From: Bacteroidota bacterium
GTDB lineage: Bacteria; Bacteroidota; JABWAT01
Length of the DNA: 64,000 nucleotides
Assembly: GCA_023151185.1 (NCBI GenBank)
Contig: JAKLJL010000003.1
Location: forward strand, 186,001-250,000
Direction: 5' to 3'
Of this stretch, positions 53,439 through 62,513 are shown piece after piece. The translations under genes were made by a program, and so were the position numbers. The notes beneath the pieces are model-generated. The model was given only the letters and a program-made list of their open reading frames with translations, did not search any database and was not told the origin of the DNA. Numbering within the stretch: position 1 is the first letter of the stretch; every line of letters starts with the position of its first letter.

Positions 53439-55286
53439 ATGTGCGGAATAGCATTTGGGCCCGCATCCCCTGGAAATGAAGAAGTTCTTGCCTGTCTGGC
53501 TCACCGCGGGCCGGATGGAGAAGGGCAGCACCAATCCGGTGCAATGTGGATGGGTCACCGACGGCTCGCAATTATTGATCCGGATCCTCGATCCGCACAA
53601 CCGATGATTTCGTTATCCGGAAAGTCAGTTCTGGTTTTTAACGGAGAAATTTATAACTACAAAACTCTGAGGCAATACCTTGCCGGCAGGGGAATCCGGT
53701 TCAGGACAACAAGCGACACCGAGGTTGTCCTTGAAGGAATCGAATTGGACGGACCTGAATTTATTTCCCGCCTCGATGGAATTTTTGCCATTATCTGGCT
53801 GAACAGGGAAACCGGCAGTCTGGTCATTTCACGGGATCAGGCGGGTAAAAATCCGCTTTACGGGTGCATCCGGGATGGGTTGGTTCTTGCTTCCGAAATT
53901 AAGGGAATCATGAAATTAAAACCCGGGCATAAATTTAACCTTTCTGCAGAGGGCCTCGGGAACTATTTAAGGTACGGATTTATCCCGGAGCCGATGACCT
54001 TGTGGGAGGATATTTTTATGTTCCCTTCCGGGTACACTGCAGTTCTCAGAATTCCGGATTCCGGAAAACTGAATCCCGGAAGTTACGGATTTCCTTCAGA
54101 ATGGATTCTGACTCCTTTGCCGCTTGATCCTTCACCGGCTGCGCCTCCCGTTGCCGGGACAGAGAAGAAACAGGTTCAAAGCCTGGTTCTTTCGGCAATT
54201 GAGAAAAGACTTGTCGCCGATGTCCCGGTTGGTACCTTTCTTTCAGGGGGCATCGATTCTTCACTGCTGGTGGGTGCCATGGTGAAAGAGTTCGGATTGA
54301 AACCGGTCACCGCCTCTGTTTTATTTGATGATCCTGAGCATTCAGAAGAAGACAGAATCCGGCTGATTCTGGCGAAGTGGAAAACGGATCATACCGATGT
54401 CCGCCTTAAAACCGAAGAAATTAAAACCTGGATTCCCGAGGCACTTTCTGCTTATGACCATCCCTCCATCGATGGGGTCAATACCTTTATCGTTTCAAAA
54501 GCAGTCAGAAAATCCGGTCTTAAGGTAGCTGTTTCCGGGTTGGGCGGTGATGAACTTTTTCAGGGATACAACACCTTTAGCCAGGCCAGAAACCTGAACC
54601 GGATTCCCGGTTTTCTGTCCCCTTTTCTGCGGGCAGCCGGTCAGCTTTCCGGTAAGGAGTCCTGGATCCGGGCTTCGGAGGCAACCGGAATGAAGTCCCC
54701 TTTTCAGCCCGTCTCCTCCATCCGGGCGTTATATTCAGAATTATCTCTTAAAAAACTGTCCGGAACGGATTTTACCGGATGGAATCCGGCCGTCAGCCCG
54801 TTCGATGAGTTTCATTTTCAGAATCTGAAGGGGGATTCGCTTCTGATTGCACAGGAATGGTTCGGGTATATGAAAAATATGCTCATCCGGGATACCAACA
54901 TCATGTCGATGGCCAATTCACTTGAAGTCCGGGCTCCGTTTACAGACAGGAGTCTTCTGGCCTGGATGCTCCAGGTTCCGGACAGGATCAAGCGGCCGGT
55001 TTCAGTTAAAAAGCAGTTTTTAACTGACTCCTGCTCAGACTGGCTGCTTCCTGAAATTGTCAAAAGCCGTAAAATGGGGTTTCTCCTTCCGATGGGACAG
55101 TGGCTGACAGGCCCGCATCTGAGCCTGGTTGAACAAAAACTGGTGGCTCTTTCCCGGTTCCCTCAAACTGCCGGACTGGAACAAACCGGATTGAATCTGA
55201 TTCAGGAAACCCGGCAGAATCCGGCCAGGTGGCCCTGGTTGTGGCAATTGGTTGTTTTGGGACAGGTTCTGGAGGGAACTGAATGA
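53439..55286 (+). CDS. asnB: Asparagine synthase (glutamine-hydrolysing)-like amidotransferase
   Basis: A 615-residue class II amidotransferase. Mature Cys1 is in MCGIAFG; other glutaminase motifs are LAHRGPDGEG, VFNGEIYN and SDTEVVLE. The synthetase half has the ATP pyrophosphatase loop FLSGGIDSS and SGLGGDELFQGY. In polysaccharide loci such proteins are thought to amidate uronic acids or amino acids on sugars rather than to supply asparagine. Overlaps acyltransferase 3 by ATGA. Confidence 0.9.
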   Translation: MCGIAFGPASPGNEEVLACLAHRGPDGEGQHQSGAMWMGHRRLAIIDPDPRSAQPMISLSGKSVLVFNGEIYNYKTLRQYLAGRGIRFRTTSDTEVVLEGIELDGPEFISRLDGIFAIIWLNRETGSLVISRDQAGKNPLYGCIRDGLVLASEIKGIMKLKPGHKFNLSAEGLGNYLRYGFIPEPMTLWEDIFMFPSGYTAVLRIPDSGKLNPGSYGFPSEWILTPLPLDPSPAAPPVAGTEKKQVQSLVLSAIEKRLVADVPVGTFLSGGIDSSLLVGAMVKEFGLKPVTASVLFDDPEHSEEDRIRLILAKWKTDHTDVRLKTEEIKTWIPEALSAYDHPSIDGVNTFIVSKAVRKSGLKVAVSGLGGDELFQGYNTFSQARNLNRIPGFLSPFLRAAGQLSGKESWIRASEATGMKSPFQPVSSIRALYSELSLKKLSGTDFTGWNPAVSPFDEFHFQNLKGDSLLIAQEWFGYMKNMLIRDTNIMSMANSLEVRAPFTDRSLLAWMLQVPDRIKRPVSVKKQFLTDSCSDWLLPEIVKSRKMGFLLPMGQWLTGPHLSLVEQKLVALSRFPQTAGLEQTGLNLIQETRQNPARWPWLWQLVVLGQVLEGTE

Positions 55287-56317
55287 TCGGTCCCGGTACC
55301 TTCCGGTTCATTCTGGCATTTATCGTGGTGGTGTACCACGCAACCGGCTATATTGCCATCGGGCACATGGCTGTTTATGCCTTTTTTATTCTGAGCGGGT
55401 ACTGGATTTCCCGGATGTATACCGAATCCTATCAGTTTGTAAGCCGTCCCTATCTGACGTTCATGACCAGCCGGATGCTGCGGTTGTACCCGGTTTACCT
55501 GACTTCAATTGCACTGTTTCTTTTTGTCTGGCTGATCTTTTATTTCTTCAGTCTGCCTGACTCGGGATACCGTTTTCTTTATGGCCCGGTCCTGACCGGG
55601 GAGTTCTGGCTCCGGAATCTGTCTCTGTTGTTTTTTGATCCTTATGATAACAAACTGATTGGTCCGGCCTGGTCACTTGATTTTGAAGTTCAGTTTTATC
55701 TTCTGGCCCCGGTTTTTTTATGGATTCACAGGAAGTGGAAAGCCGTTGTTCCGCTGTTCCTGATCAGCCTGGTGCTGTTTCTGGTTCTGTATTATTCCGG
55801 CCTCACCGGGATGCTGAGACTGGCCCTGTACCTGCCGTTTTTCTTCATCGGGATGATTCTTTACCTGAACAGGATTCTAACCGTCAGTTCTGTCTGGTAC
55901 TGGGGATCACTGCTGGTTTTCTGGCTTGTATTTCTGCTGCCGTACCCCATTCCGGATCTGTACCAGACGCTGATTGTGAAACGGAATTTTTCTTTTGCCG
56001 GGTTGAATGCAACTGAAGTTTACAACGTCTTGCTGGCGCTTCTGCTCACTCCGTTTATTGTCCGGAATCTGCACCGGCCGTCAGGGAAAACTGACCGTCA
56101 ACTGGGAAATCTGTCTTACCTGATCTACCTGTTCCACTGGATCTTTTTGATCCCCTACGGAAGTGTGTTTCAAAACCCCGGAATGGTGAAGGTTTTCGGC
56201 TATTCTCTTTATATTTTCGCAACTCTGTCGGTTTCAGTGCTGTTCCTGTTTCTGGTCGATGCACCGGCTGAAAAATTCAGAAAATCCTGGCTGAAATCGA
56301 AGGGGTATAAAAGCTGA
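55283..56317 (+). CDS. Acyltransferase family 3 membrane protein
   Basis: A 344-residue polytopic protein with about ten spans. The first span has FILAFIVVVYHATG with the conserved His, followed by FFILSGYWISRMY, and RMLRLYPVYL. AT3 proteins O-acetylate sugars across the membrane. The FHW end segment is typical. A 60-base gap separates it from the MBOAT gene. Confidence 0.88.
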   Translation: MIGPGTFRFILAFIVVVYHATGYIAIGHMAVYAFFILSGYWISRMYTESYQFVSRPYLTFMTSRMLRLYPVYLTSIALFLFVWLIFYFFSLPDSGYRFLYGPVLTGEFWLRNLSLLFFDPYDNKLIGPAWSLDFEVQFYLLAPVFLWIHRKWKAVVPLFLISLVLFLVLYYSGLTGMLRLALYLPFFFIGMILYLNRILTVSSVWYWGSLLVFWLVFLLPYPIPDLYQTLIVKRNFSFAGLNATEVYNVLLALLLTPFIVRNLHRPSGKTDRQLGNLSYLIYLFHWIFLIPYGSVFQNPGMVKVFGYSLYIFATLSVSVLFLFLVDAPAEKFRKSWLKSKGYKS

Positions 56318-56377
56318 TATGAGGTTTTTGAAGATTAAAAGTGCAGAGAAACAGAACTAAAATGACATCAGGATACC

Positions 56378-57820
56378 ATGCTTTTTAATTCCTTCGACTT
56401 TCTTGTCTTTTTTCTGGTTACATTCAGTCTCTATTTCCGGATTCAGCCAGAATACCGTTGGGTTCTGCTCCTGACGGCCAGTTGCTATTTTTACATGTTT
56501 TTCATTCCGGTTTACATTCTGATCCTGTTTTTTACCATTATTATTGATTATTTCGCCGGAATCTGGATAGAAAAAACTCAGGGCCCGCACAGAAGGTATT
56601 TTCTGATAGCAAGTCTGGCCGCCAATATTGGCGTTCTGGCAGTTTTTAAATACTTCAACTTTTTTATTGATAACATCAACGACCTCAACGGAGTCCTTCA
56701 TCTCTGGAATGAGGACCTGTCCTACCTTCCCATTATCTTACCGATCGGACTTTCATTCCACACTTTTCAGGCGATGAGTTACACCATCGAAGTGTACCGG
56801 GGGCACCAGAAAGCAGAACGGCATTTCGGAATCTACTCACTGTATGTCATGTTTTACCCGCAATTGGTTGCAGGCCCGATCGAACGTCCACAGAATATCC
56901 TGTCTCAGTTTCACCGGGTAAATCAGTTCAGTTATGAAAACCTGTATTCCGGCCTCAGAATGATTCTTCTGGGACTATTCAAAAAGGTAGTCATTGCTGA
57001 CCGGCTGGCAATCGTTGTCGATACGGTTTATAACAATCCGTATGACTGGCACGGATTCAGTCTGGTGATTGCCACTGTGCTTTTCGCTTTCCAGATTTAC
57101 TGCGATTTTTCAGGTTACTCGGATATTGCAGTCGGCACTGCACGAACCATGGGGTATCACCTGATCCAAAACTTCAGGCAACCCTACTTCTCTAAAAACA
57201 TATCAGAATTCTGGACCCGGTGGCATATTTCCCTTTCGAGCTGGTTTAAAGATTACCTGTACATTCCCCTTGGCGGAAACCGGGTCAAACTACCCAGAGT
57301 GTATTTTAATTTGCTGTTCGTTTTTGTGGTCAGCGGACTGTGGCACGGTGCCAACTGGACGTTTATCGTCTGGGGACTGATCCATGGTATTTTGCTGATT
57401 CTGTTAATGATGTCCAATAAACTGTTGCCGGATTTCAAATTGCCGTCACCTCTTGCTGTTTTGGTTACCTTCTTTTTCGTGGTAGTTTCCTGGATTTTTT
57501 TCAGAGCTGTCAATATTTCTGAAGCAACTCATATTCTAACTCAAATGTTTGACTTCACAGATGGATACTTTGCCCTTGCAAAGGCAGACCTCCATGGTCT
57601 TCCTGATACCTATCTCGGCTTGCCCCTCTGGAAGTTCCTCCTGACCCTTTCAATGGTGCCGGTTCTGCTGATCCTCGATTACCTGATTTATTCAAAGAAA
57701 TATAAACTTATTTATTCGTTTCCGGTTTGGCGGCAGTGGATGGTTTATTATGCCTTTATTTTAAGCATTCTCTTCTTTGGTGTTTTTAACTCGAACCAGT
57801 TCATTTATTTCCAATTCTGA
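56378..57820 (+). CDS. MBOAT-family O-acyltransferase
   Basis: A 480-residue membrane protein of the AlgI/PatA-like MBOAT family: LFNSFDFLVFFLVTF at the start, YCDFSGYSDIAVG, FWTRWHISLSSWFKDYLYIPLGG, and SGLWHGANWTFIVWGLIHG with the catalytic His. It transfers an acyl group across the inner membrane, presumably with the SGNH protein that follows. TM content is high throughout. Confidence 0.93.
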   Translation: MLFNSFDFLVFFLVTFSLYFRIQPEYRWVLLLTASCYFYMFFIPVYILILFFTIIIDYFAGIWIEKTQGPHRRYFLIASLAANIGVLAVFKYFNFFIDNINDLNGVLHLWNEDLSYLPIILPIGLSFHTFQAMSYTIEVYRGHQKAERHFGIYSLYVMFYPQLVAGPIERPQNILSQFHRVNQFSYENLYSGLRMILLGLFKKVVIADRLAIVVDTVYNNPYDWHGFSLVIATVLFAFQIYCDFSGYSDIAVGTARTMGYHLIQNFRQPYFSKNISEFWTRWHISLSSWFKDYLYIPLGGNRVKLPRVYFNLLFVFVVSGLWHGANWTFIVWGLIHGILLILLMMSNKLLPDFKLPSPLAVLVTFFFVVVSWIFFRAVNISEATHILTQMFDFTDGYFALAKADLHGLPDTYLGLPLWKFLLTLSMVPVLLILDYLIYSKKYKLIYSFPVWRQWMVYYAFILSILFFGVFNSNQFIYFQF

Positions 57821-57821
57821 T

Positions 57822-58802
57822 ATGAATCCTCATCTGAAATCTGGTCTGTTCTTTCTTGGGCTTCTTCTGCTGATTCTTGTCTTTGTGGATTTTATGATTA
57901 CTACCGGACTGAAAAGTTCGGATATGAGAGATATGAACAGGGTCAATAAAGCCGCAAACAAAGAGTATGTTCCTCAAATTGCTGTTTTTGGTTCTTCGGT
58001 AAGTGAAATGGGAATTAAGTCTTACCGGATTCAACAGCAAACAGGGCTTTCAGTTTTTAATTTTTCCTTCAGTGGCACGCGGTATATTCAGTACAGAGGG
58101 CTGATCAGAAAGTTAAATGCCGAGAAGGAAGGAACCCGGATTGTAATTCTTGCAGAAACCTATTTTTCCTTTACACCGGTAAAGGCTCTCACCGCATTTG
58201 AAAATTATCTGCCGTACCTCACGGATGAAAGAATTTATAACCCTCTCTACCAGATACAGCCTGAATTGGTCTGGAAATCGAAATGGGTTCCCTTCTATAA
58301 ATTTGCCTGGGTGCCTCACACCTATTATCTCTATTCGTTAAATGGATGGTCCCGGATTCTGAATCCGGATACCCGGGTTGATACACTTTTAGGATGGACA
58401 CCGGTTAACCGGGGGTGGGAAGTTGATCAGGATGAACAGCTCAGAAAAGCAAAATATTTTGAGGTTAAGATCGATACCGGAATTGTGAAGGATTACGTGA
58501 ACTGCATCCGGGAATTAAAGGCAGCCGGCCGGACAGTTATTTTAATCCTTCCCCCGATCTATACAGAGATTTCAAAAAAAATTACCGATTTTTCTCCTAT
58601 CCGGAAAACGTTGTCTTCAATTGGAAATGCAGAAAAGGTGCCTTTTTGGGATTTTACTTCAAGTCAGATTTGTGACGATAAAAGTCTGTTCTATAACTCA
58701 AATCACCTGAATGTAACCGGCGCCACTCTTTTCTCTGGCATGATTGCCGACAGTATCAATCAGCTTCTGGGCCCCGAAAGCGGCGGGTTTAAGCCAGAAT
58801 GA
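57822..58802 (+). CDS. Membrane-anchored SGNH-type acetyltransferase partner
   Basis: The ATG at 57822 gives 326 residues: one N-terminal membrane span then a periplasmic SGNH-like domain. GSSVSEMGI near residue 55 is the serine block and YNSNHLNVTGA near the C-terminus gives the Asp/His part. The pairing with MBOAT is as in AlgJ/AlgX or PatB systems, and suggests periplasmic O-acetylation of the exported chain. Only one base lies between the MBOAT stop and its ATG. Confidence 0.8.
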   Translation: MNPHLKSGLFFLGLLLLILVFVDFMITTGLKSSDMRDMNRVNKAANKEYVPQIAVFGSSVSEMGIKSYRIQQQTGLSVFNFSFSGTRYIQYRGLIRKLNAEKEGTRIVILAETYFSFTPVKALTAFENYLPYLTDERIYNPLYQIQPELVWKSKWVPFYKFAWVPHTYYLYSLNGWSRILNPDTRVDTLLGWTPVNRGWEVDQDEQLRKAKYFEVKIDTGIVKDYVNCIRELKAAGRTVILILPPIYTEISKKITDFSPIRKTLSSIGNAEKVPFWDFTSSQICDDKSLFYNSNHLNVTGATLFSGMIADSINQLLGPESGGFKPE

Positions 58803-59926
58803 AAAAGAGTCCCATGAATATCCTGCACCTGACCCCTTCCTACAAACCTGCCTGGGTCTATGGCGGACCGACGGTTTCGGTTTCCCAACTGGCTGCCTGG
58901 CAGGTCAAGGCCGGTTGCCGGGTAACGGTTCTCACAACCGGGGCAAACGGTGCCGGAGATTTCCCCGTGGCCGATTTTGTGGATGACGACGGAGTCAGAG
59001 TCATCCGGAAAAGACGGATTACCGGCGACCATACCCATTTCTCGCCGGGTCTGATCTGGACTCTTATCCGGATTTCAGGTCAGTTCGATGTCATTCACCT
59101 GCATTCCTGGTGGAATCTTGTTGCCTTACCTGCCGCTGCCGTCTTGTCGCTGAAAAAGGGAAATTTTGTTTTTTCTCCCCGGGGAATGTTCAGCACCTAT
59201 ACTATCAGCAGCCGTGCAAGAAACTGGTTTCATTTTAACGCCGCACCGGCTCTTCTCCGCAGATTCCGGTTTCATGCAACCAGCCGGGCTGAAGCCTCCG
59301 AAATCAGCCGTATTTTACCGAATGCCTCTATCCGGATTCTTCCCAATTACATTCCGCTGCCTGACTCTGTCCTAAAGGAAAACAGGGGGTTCTCACCGAT
59401 GAAGTTCCTTTTTTACTCCCGGATTCATGACAAAAAGGGATTGGAACTGACTTTTTCCTGCCTTGCCGAACTGAAAGACCTTCCCTGGAATCTGACCATT
59501 GCCGGTGACGGCGAGCCGGATTATTGTGCCAGATTAAAAGATCTGGCTGCCAGTCTGGGACTTTCCGGTCGCATCACCTGGACCGGATTTATTTCTGCGG
59601 AAGGAAAGCAGGATCTTTTTATGAACTCCGGGGTGATGATTTTGCTGTCTAAAAATGAGAATTTCGGGAATTCAGTTATCGAAAGCCTGGCTTTCGGTGT
59701 TCCGGTTCTGGTCAGTGATCAGGTTGGAGCCGGGGAATGGGTTTCGGGCAGCAACTGGGGCTGGGTGGTTCCGCTTGAAAAGGATAAAATTGTGGAAACT
59801 CTTCGGGACATTATCTCCTCCGAAGCGGCTCTTCATCTGATTTCACAGCGGGCACCGGCCGAGGTCCAGGCTCAGTTCAACAGTACCCGGCTTGCGCAGG
59901 ACTATCTGGACTTTTATTCGGAATAG
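58799..59926 (+). CDS. Glycosyltransferase family 4
   Basis: A 375-residue GT-B enzyme: LHLTPSYKPAWVYGGPTVSVSQLA, FYSRIHDKKGLELTFSCL, IAGDGEPDY and KNENFGNSVIESLAFGVPVLVSD with E-x7-E. Overlaps the SGNH gene by ATGA; six bases before the next gene. Confidence 0.9.
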   Translation: MKKSPMNILHLTPSYKPAWVYGGPTVSVSQLAAWQVKAGCRVTVLTTGANGAGDFPVADFVDDDGVRVIRKRRITGDHTHFSPGLIWTLIRISGQFDVIHLHSWWNLVALPAAAVLSLKKGNFVFSPRGMFSTYTISSRARNWFHFNAAPALLRRFRFHATSRAEASEISRILPNASIRILPNYIPLPDSVLKENRGFSPMKFLFYSRIHDKKGLELTFSCLAELKDLPWNLTIAGDGEPDYCARLKDLAASLGLSGRITWTGFISAEGKQDLFMNSGVMILLSKNENFGNSVIESLAFGVPVLVSDQVGAGEWVSGSNWGWVVPLEKDKIVETLRDIISSEAALHLISQRAPAEVQAQFNSTRLAQDYLDFYSE

Positions 59927-59932
59927 GTGTTT

Positions 59933-60805
59933 ATGACCGATTTTTCCTTTATCATTCTTTCCTTCAATGAAGAACTTCACCTTCCCCGGCTTCTGAATTC
60001 ACTCAGGGAACTGAAGGCGCCGGTCTTTCTGATCGATTCAGGAAGCACAGATGCTACTTTGCAGATTGCTGCAGAATTTGGGGCGACTGTACTTTCTCAT
60101 CCCTTCGAGAACCACCCGAAGCAATGGGACTGGGCGTTAAAAAATGCTCCTGTAACGACACCCTGGGTTATTGGGCTCGATTCTGATCATATTATTTCAC
60201 CCGAGTTATTTGTCCGTCTGAAAAACTTCAGGGCCCAGGATGTCCCCGAAGGTGTTTCGGGTATTTACTTCAACCGGAAAAATTATTTCAAAGGACGCTG
60301 GATCCGTCACGGCGGGTATTTTCCCCGGTATCTGCTGAAAATGTTCAGGAAATCAGACGGATCTTCCGATCTGAATGAAAATATGGACCACCGGTTTCTT
60401 GTTTCAGGACGCACCATCATCTGGAAAGACGGCTATCTCTACGAAGAAAATCTCAAAGAAAACTCAATCTCATTCTGGATCGCAAAACATAACCGGTACA
60501 GCGACCTGGTTGCCCGTGAAGAAATCGAACGGAGAGAAAAACTCCGGGTTCAGTCGGTTAAACCGGCTTTTTGGGGAAATCCGGATCAGAGAATTGCCTG
60601 GCTAAAGAAAAAATGGTGGAATTTTCCGTTGTTCCTTCGCCCGTTTATTTACTTTTTCTACCGGTATATTATCCAGCTTGGAATTCTCGACGGCCGGGAA
60701 GGTCTGATTTTCCATTTTCTTCAGGGCTTCTGGTTCAGGATGGTTGTCGATATTAAAATTGCAGAACTGACCGGAAAGTTCAGAGAGGAAGCAGAAAAAA
60801 AATGA
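59933..60805 (+). CDS. Glycosyltransferase family 2, WaaE/KdtX-like
   Basis: The ATG at 59933 (AGGTG ribosome site) gives 290 residues; GTG at 59927 is an alternative. FIILSFNEELHLPRLLNSL, LIDSGSTDATLQIA, KQWDWALKN and GLDSDHIIS (DxD) are typical of the WaaE/KdtX branch, often first-sugar transferases of lipid-linked or core oligosaccharides. It overlaps the WcaF-like gene by ATGA, a pair commonly seen together. Confidence 0.88.
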   Translation: MTDFSFIILSFNEELHLPRLLNSLRELKAPVFLIDSGSTDATLQIAAEFGATVLSHPFENHPKQWDWALKNAPVTTPWVIGLDSDHIISPELFVRLKNFRAQDVPEGVSGIYFNRKNYFKGRWIRHGGYFPRYLLKMFRKSDGSSDLNENMDHRFLVSGRTIIWKDGYLYEENLKENSISFWIAKHNRYSDLVAREEIERREKLRVQSVKPAFWGNPDQRIAWLKKKWWNFPLFLRPFIYFFYRYIIQLGILDGREGLIFHFLQGFWFRMVVDIKIAELTGKFREEAEKK

Positions 60806-61332
60806 AGTTCAATCTGCAGTCTTTCAATAATTCCTGGTATAACCCCGGGTCGTCAGTTAAAATCGGTTGCTGGATGCTGGTTTCGAGAATTTTTTTCGAG
60901 ACTTTCTTCCCGTGGCCTTCAAGTCTGAAACGGAGACTTTTAACTGCTTTCGGTGCGGATATTGGAGCCGGGGTGGTGATCAAACCACGGGTTCAGATAA
61001 AATATCCCTGGTTCCTGAAAGCAGGGATGAATACCTGGATCGGTGAACGGGTCTGGATTGATAATCTGGGAATGGTCACTCTGGGTGAAAATTCAATTCT
61101 CTCGCAGGGTGTTTACCTCTGTACCGGAAATCATAATTTTAAGAAGGAATCCTTTGATCTGATGGTTGGCCCGATCACAATCGGGAATTCAGTCTGGATC
61201 GGGGCAATGTCGGTAGTGGGGCCGGGGGTTACTGCAGCAGACGGGTGTGTTGTCTCTCTCGGGTCGGTTGTCAAATCAAATCTGACGGAATCCGGAATTT
61301 ATTCAGGAAACCCGGCCGTTAAAATCAGGTAA
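60802..61332 (+). CDS. WcaF-like hexapeptide acetyltransferase
   Basis: A 176-residue left-handed beta-helix protein of the WcaF type: GVVIKPRVQIKYPWFLKAGMNTWIGERVWIDNL, GNHNF (catalytic His) and GNSVWIGAMSVVGPGVTA. It acetylates a sugar unit. Last gene of the polysaccharide locus. Confidence 0.88.
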   Translation: MKFNLQSFNNSWYNPGSSVKIGCWMLVSRIFFETFFPWPSSLKRRLLTAFGADIGAGVVIKPRVQIKYPWFLKAGMNTWIGERVWIDNLGMVTLGENSILSQGVYLCTGNHNFKKESFDLMVGPITIGNSVWIGAMSVVGPGVTAADGCVVSLGSVVKSNLTESGIYSGNPAVKIR

Positions 61333-61369
61333 AAAAAAGGGGCAGCCGGAATGGGTTTCCAACTGCCCC
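61331..61369 (-). terminator. Hairpin terminator for the secreted-protein gene at 61398
   Basis: GGGGCAG (61339-61345) pairs with CTGCCCC (61363-61369) and an inner GGAA/TTCC pairing lies in the loop. The run of eight A at 61331-61338 becomes a T tract on the minus strand. On the plus strand no T run follows, so it mainly serves the minus-strand gene. Confidence 0.75.
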
Positions 61370-61397
61370 GGTAAGGGATATAAAGTTATTCCGCGGT

Positions 61398-61859
61398 TCA
61401 TTTAATCACTCCGTAGGCAATCAGGCGTGCATGGTCACGCTGTCCGATTGCTACGAAGAAAGGATCTCCGCCTTCGCCACTGTCTTTCAGTACCTGACTG
61501 TACCACTCGGGGTATTGAAGAATCTGACCTGCCAGATACGCTTTATACCGCATGGCCGCCGTCTCACCGCGTGTTCGCAACTGATCAATAACACCTGCCA
61601 GTGACTTGAAATTCATGTCAGGGTGCTTGATCTTTTCTCTGGCAATGATTTCCAGTGTGGACTCCACGATGGAAGTGTTGTCAGAAAGCAGATTTGACTT
61701 CATAACCGAATTCACATCAGGCCGCGTTGCTTTTGCTTTCGAAATTTGATTCAGTGCCGATTGTTCGGTTTCGGAATGGGCCAGATAACTGATCTGGGCC
61801 GGAGCAGATCCTGCAGCCAATGTTAAGGCTGTGGCAGCAAGAAAGAACATTCTTTTCAT
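61398..61859 (-). CDS. Small secreted protein, function unknown
   Basis: A 153-residue protein with a clean signal peptide (MKRMFFLAATALTLAAGSAPA). The mature part is mostly helical, with conserved-looking segments MRYKAYLAGQIL and YPEWYSQVLKDSGEG. A strong AAAGGAG site precedes the ATG. The family was not recognised. A possible TATACTTG -7 element (61926-61933, minus) lies upstream. Confidence 0.7.
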   Translation of the reverse strand: MKRMFFLAATALTLAAGSAPAQISYLAHSETEQSALNQISKAKATRPDVNSVMKSNLLSDNTSIVESTLEIIAREKIKHPDMNFKSLAGVIDQLRTRGETAAMRYKAYLAGQILQYPEWYSQVLKDSGEGGDPFFVAIGQRDHARLIAYGVIK

Positions 61860-62042
61860 ATTGAGGACTCCTTTGTTTATATATTTATGTTAACATGCGC
61901 CAGGACATTACTTACTAACGCATTGCAAGTATACGGCATAAATGTGTTAGGGTTGCCAGATTCAGGTATAATCCTGTCAATTCGTGTCGGGGTCTGTCTT
62001 AATCATTTTCTAATGTAAGCCTTGCTTAAGGAGTTGTTACGA

Positions 62043-62513
62043 ATGCATGAAGGTTTTATTTCCCGGCTGGCCGTAAGCCCGTTCCGGTTTAAGCTGTTTT
62101 TGCTCCGTTATTTGCCGATGGCCTTTCTTGCCGGACTTAAAATTGTGAGCTATTCTCCCGGAATGGCAGTTGTTTCGGTTCGGTATCGGTATCTGACCCA
62201 GAATCCCTTCCGGTCGGTCTACTTTGCCTGTCTGGCCATGGCGGCCGAGTTATCCTCCGGGCTTCTTGTCCTGGATTCAGCATCAAAAGGGCGGGTTTCT
62301 ACACTGGTTACGGGTCTGGAAGCCCGGTTTCTCAAGAAGGCAACCGGAGAAACTTATTTCACCTGCCCGGACGGTGACCGGATCCGGGCTGAAATCGGGA
62401 AAACCCTGCTGACCGGTAATCCTGTGACCTTTTCTGCCACTGCAACCGGTCTTGACCGGGAAGGAAATAAAATAGCAGAATTTACACTCCATTGGTCCTG
62501 CAAGAGGAAATGA
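62043..62513 (+). CDS. DUF4442-like hotdog-fold protein (putative thioesterase)
   Basis: A 156-residue protein. The ATG at 62043 has AAGGAG nine bases upstream; a TTG at 62022 overlaps that site. The helix plus strands with VVSVRYRYLTQNPFRSVYFACLAMAAELSSGLLVLDSA fits the DUF4442/PaaI-like hotdog fold, whose members are often acyl-CoA thioesterases. Catalytic residues are not certain. ATGA overlap with the ligase homolog. Confidence 0.65.
   Translation: MHEGFISRLAVSPFRFKLFLLRYLPMAFLAGLKIVSYSPGMAVVSVRYRYLTQNPFRSVYFACLAMAAELSSGLLVLDSASKGRVSTLVTGLEARFLKKATGETYFTCPDGDRIRAEIGKTLLTGNPVTFSATATGLDREGNKIAEFTLHWSCKRK

Noticed and set aside
56319-56360. 14-codon frame between the acyltransferase 3 and MBOAT genes
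   Set aside because: Too short to support; no ribosome site and no leader-peptide signature.
61887-61896. ATGTTAACAT palindrome upstream of the small secreted protein
   Set aside because: Ten bases in an AT-rich gap are expected by chance at modest frequency; arms do not extend.
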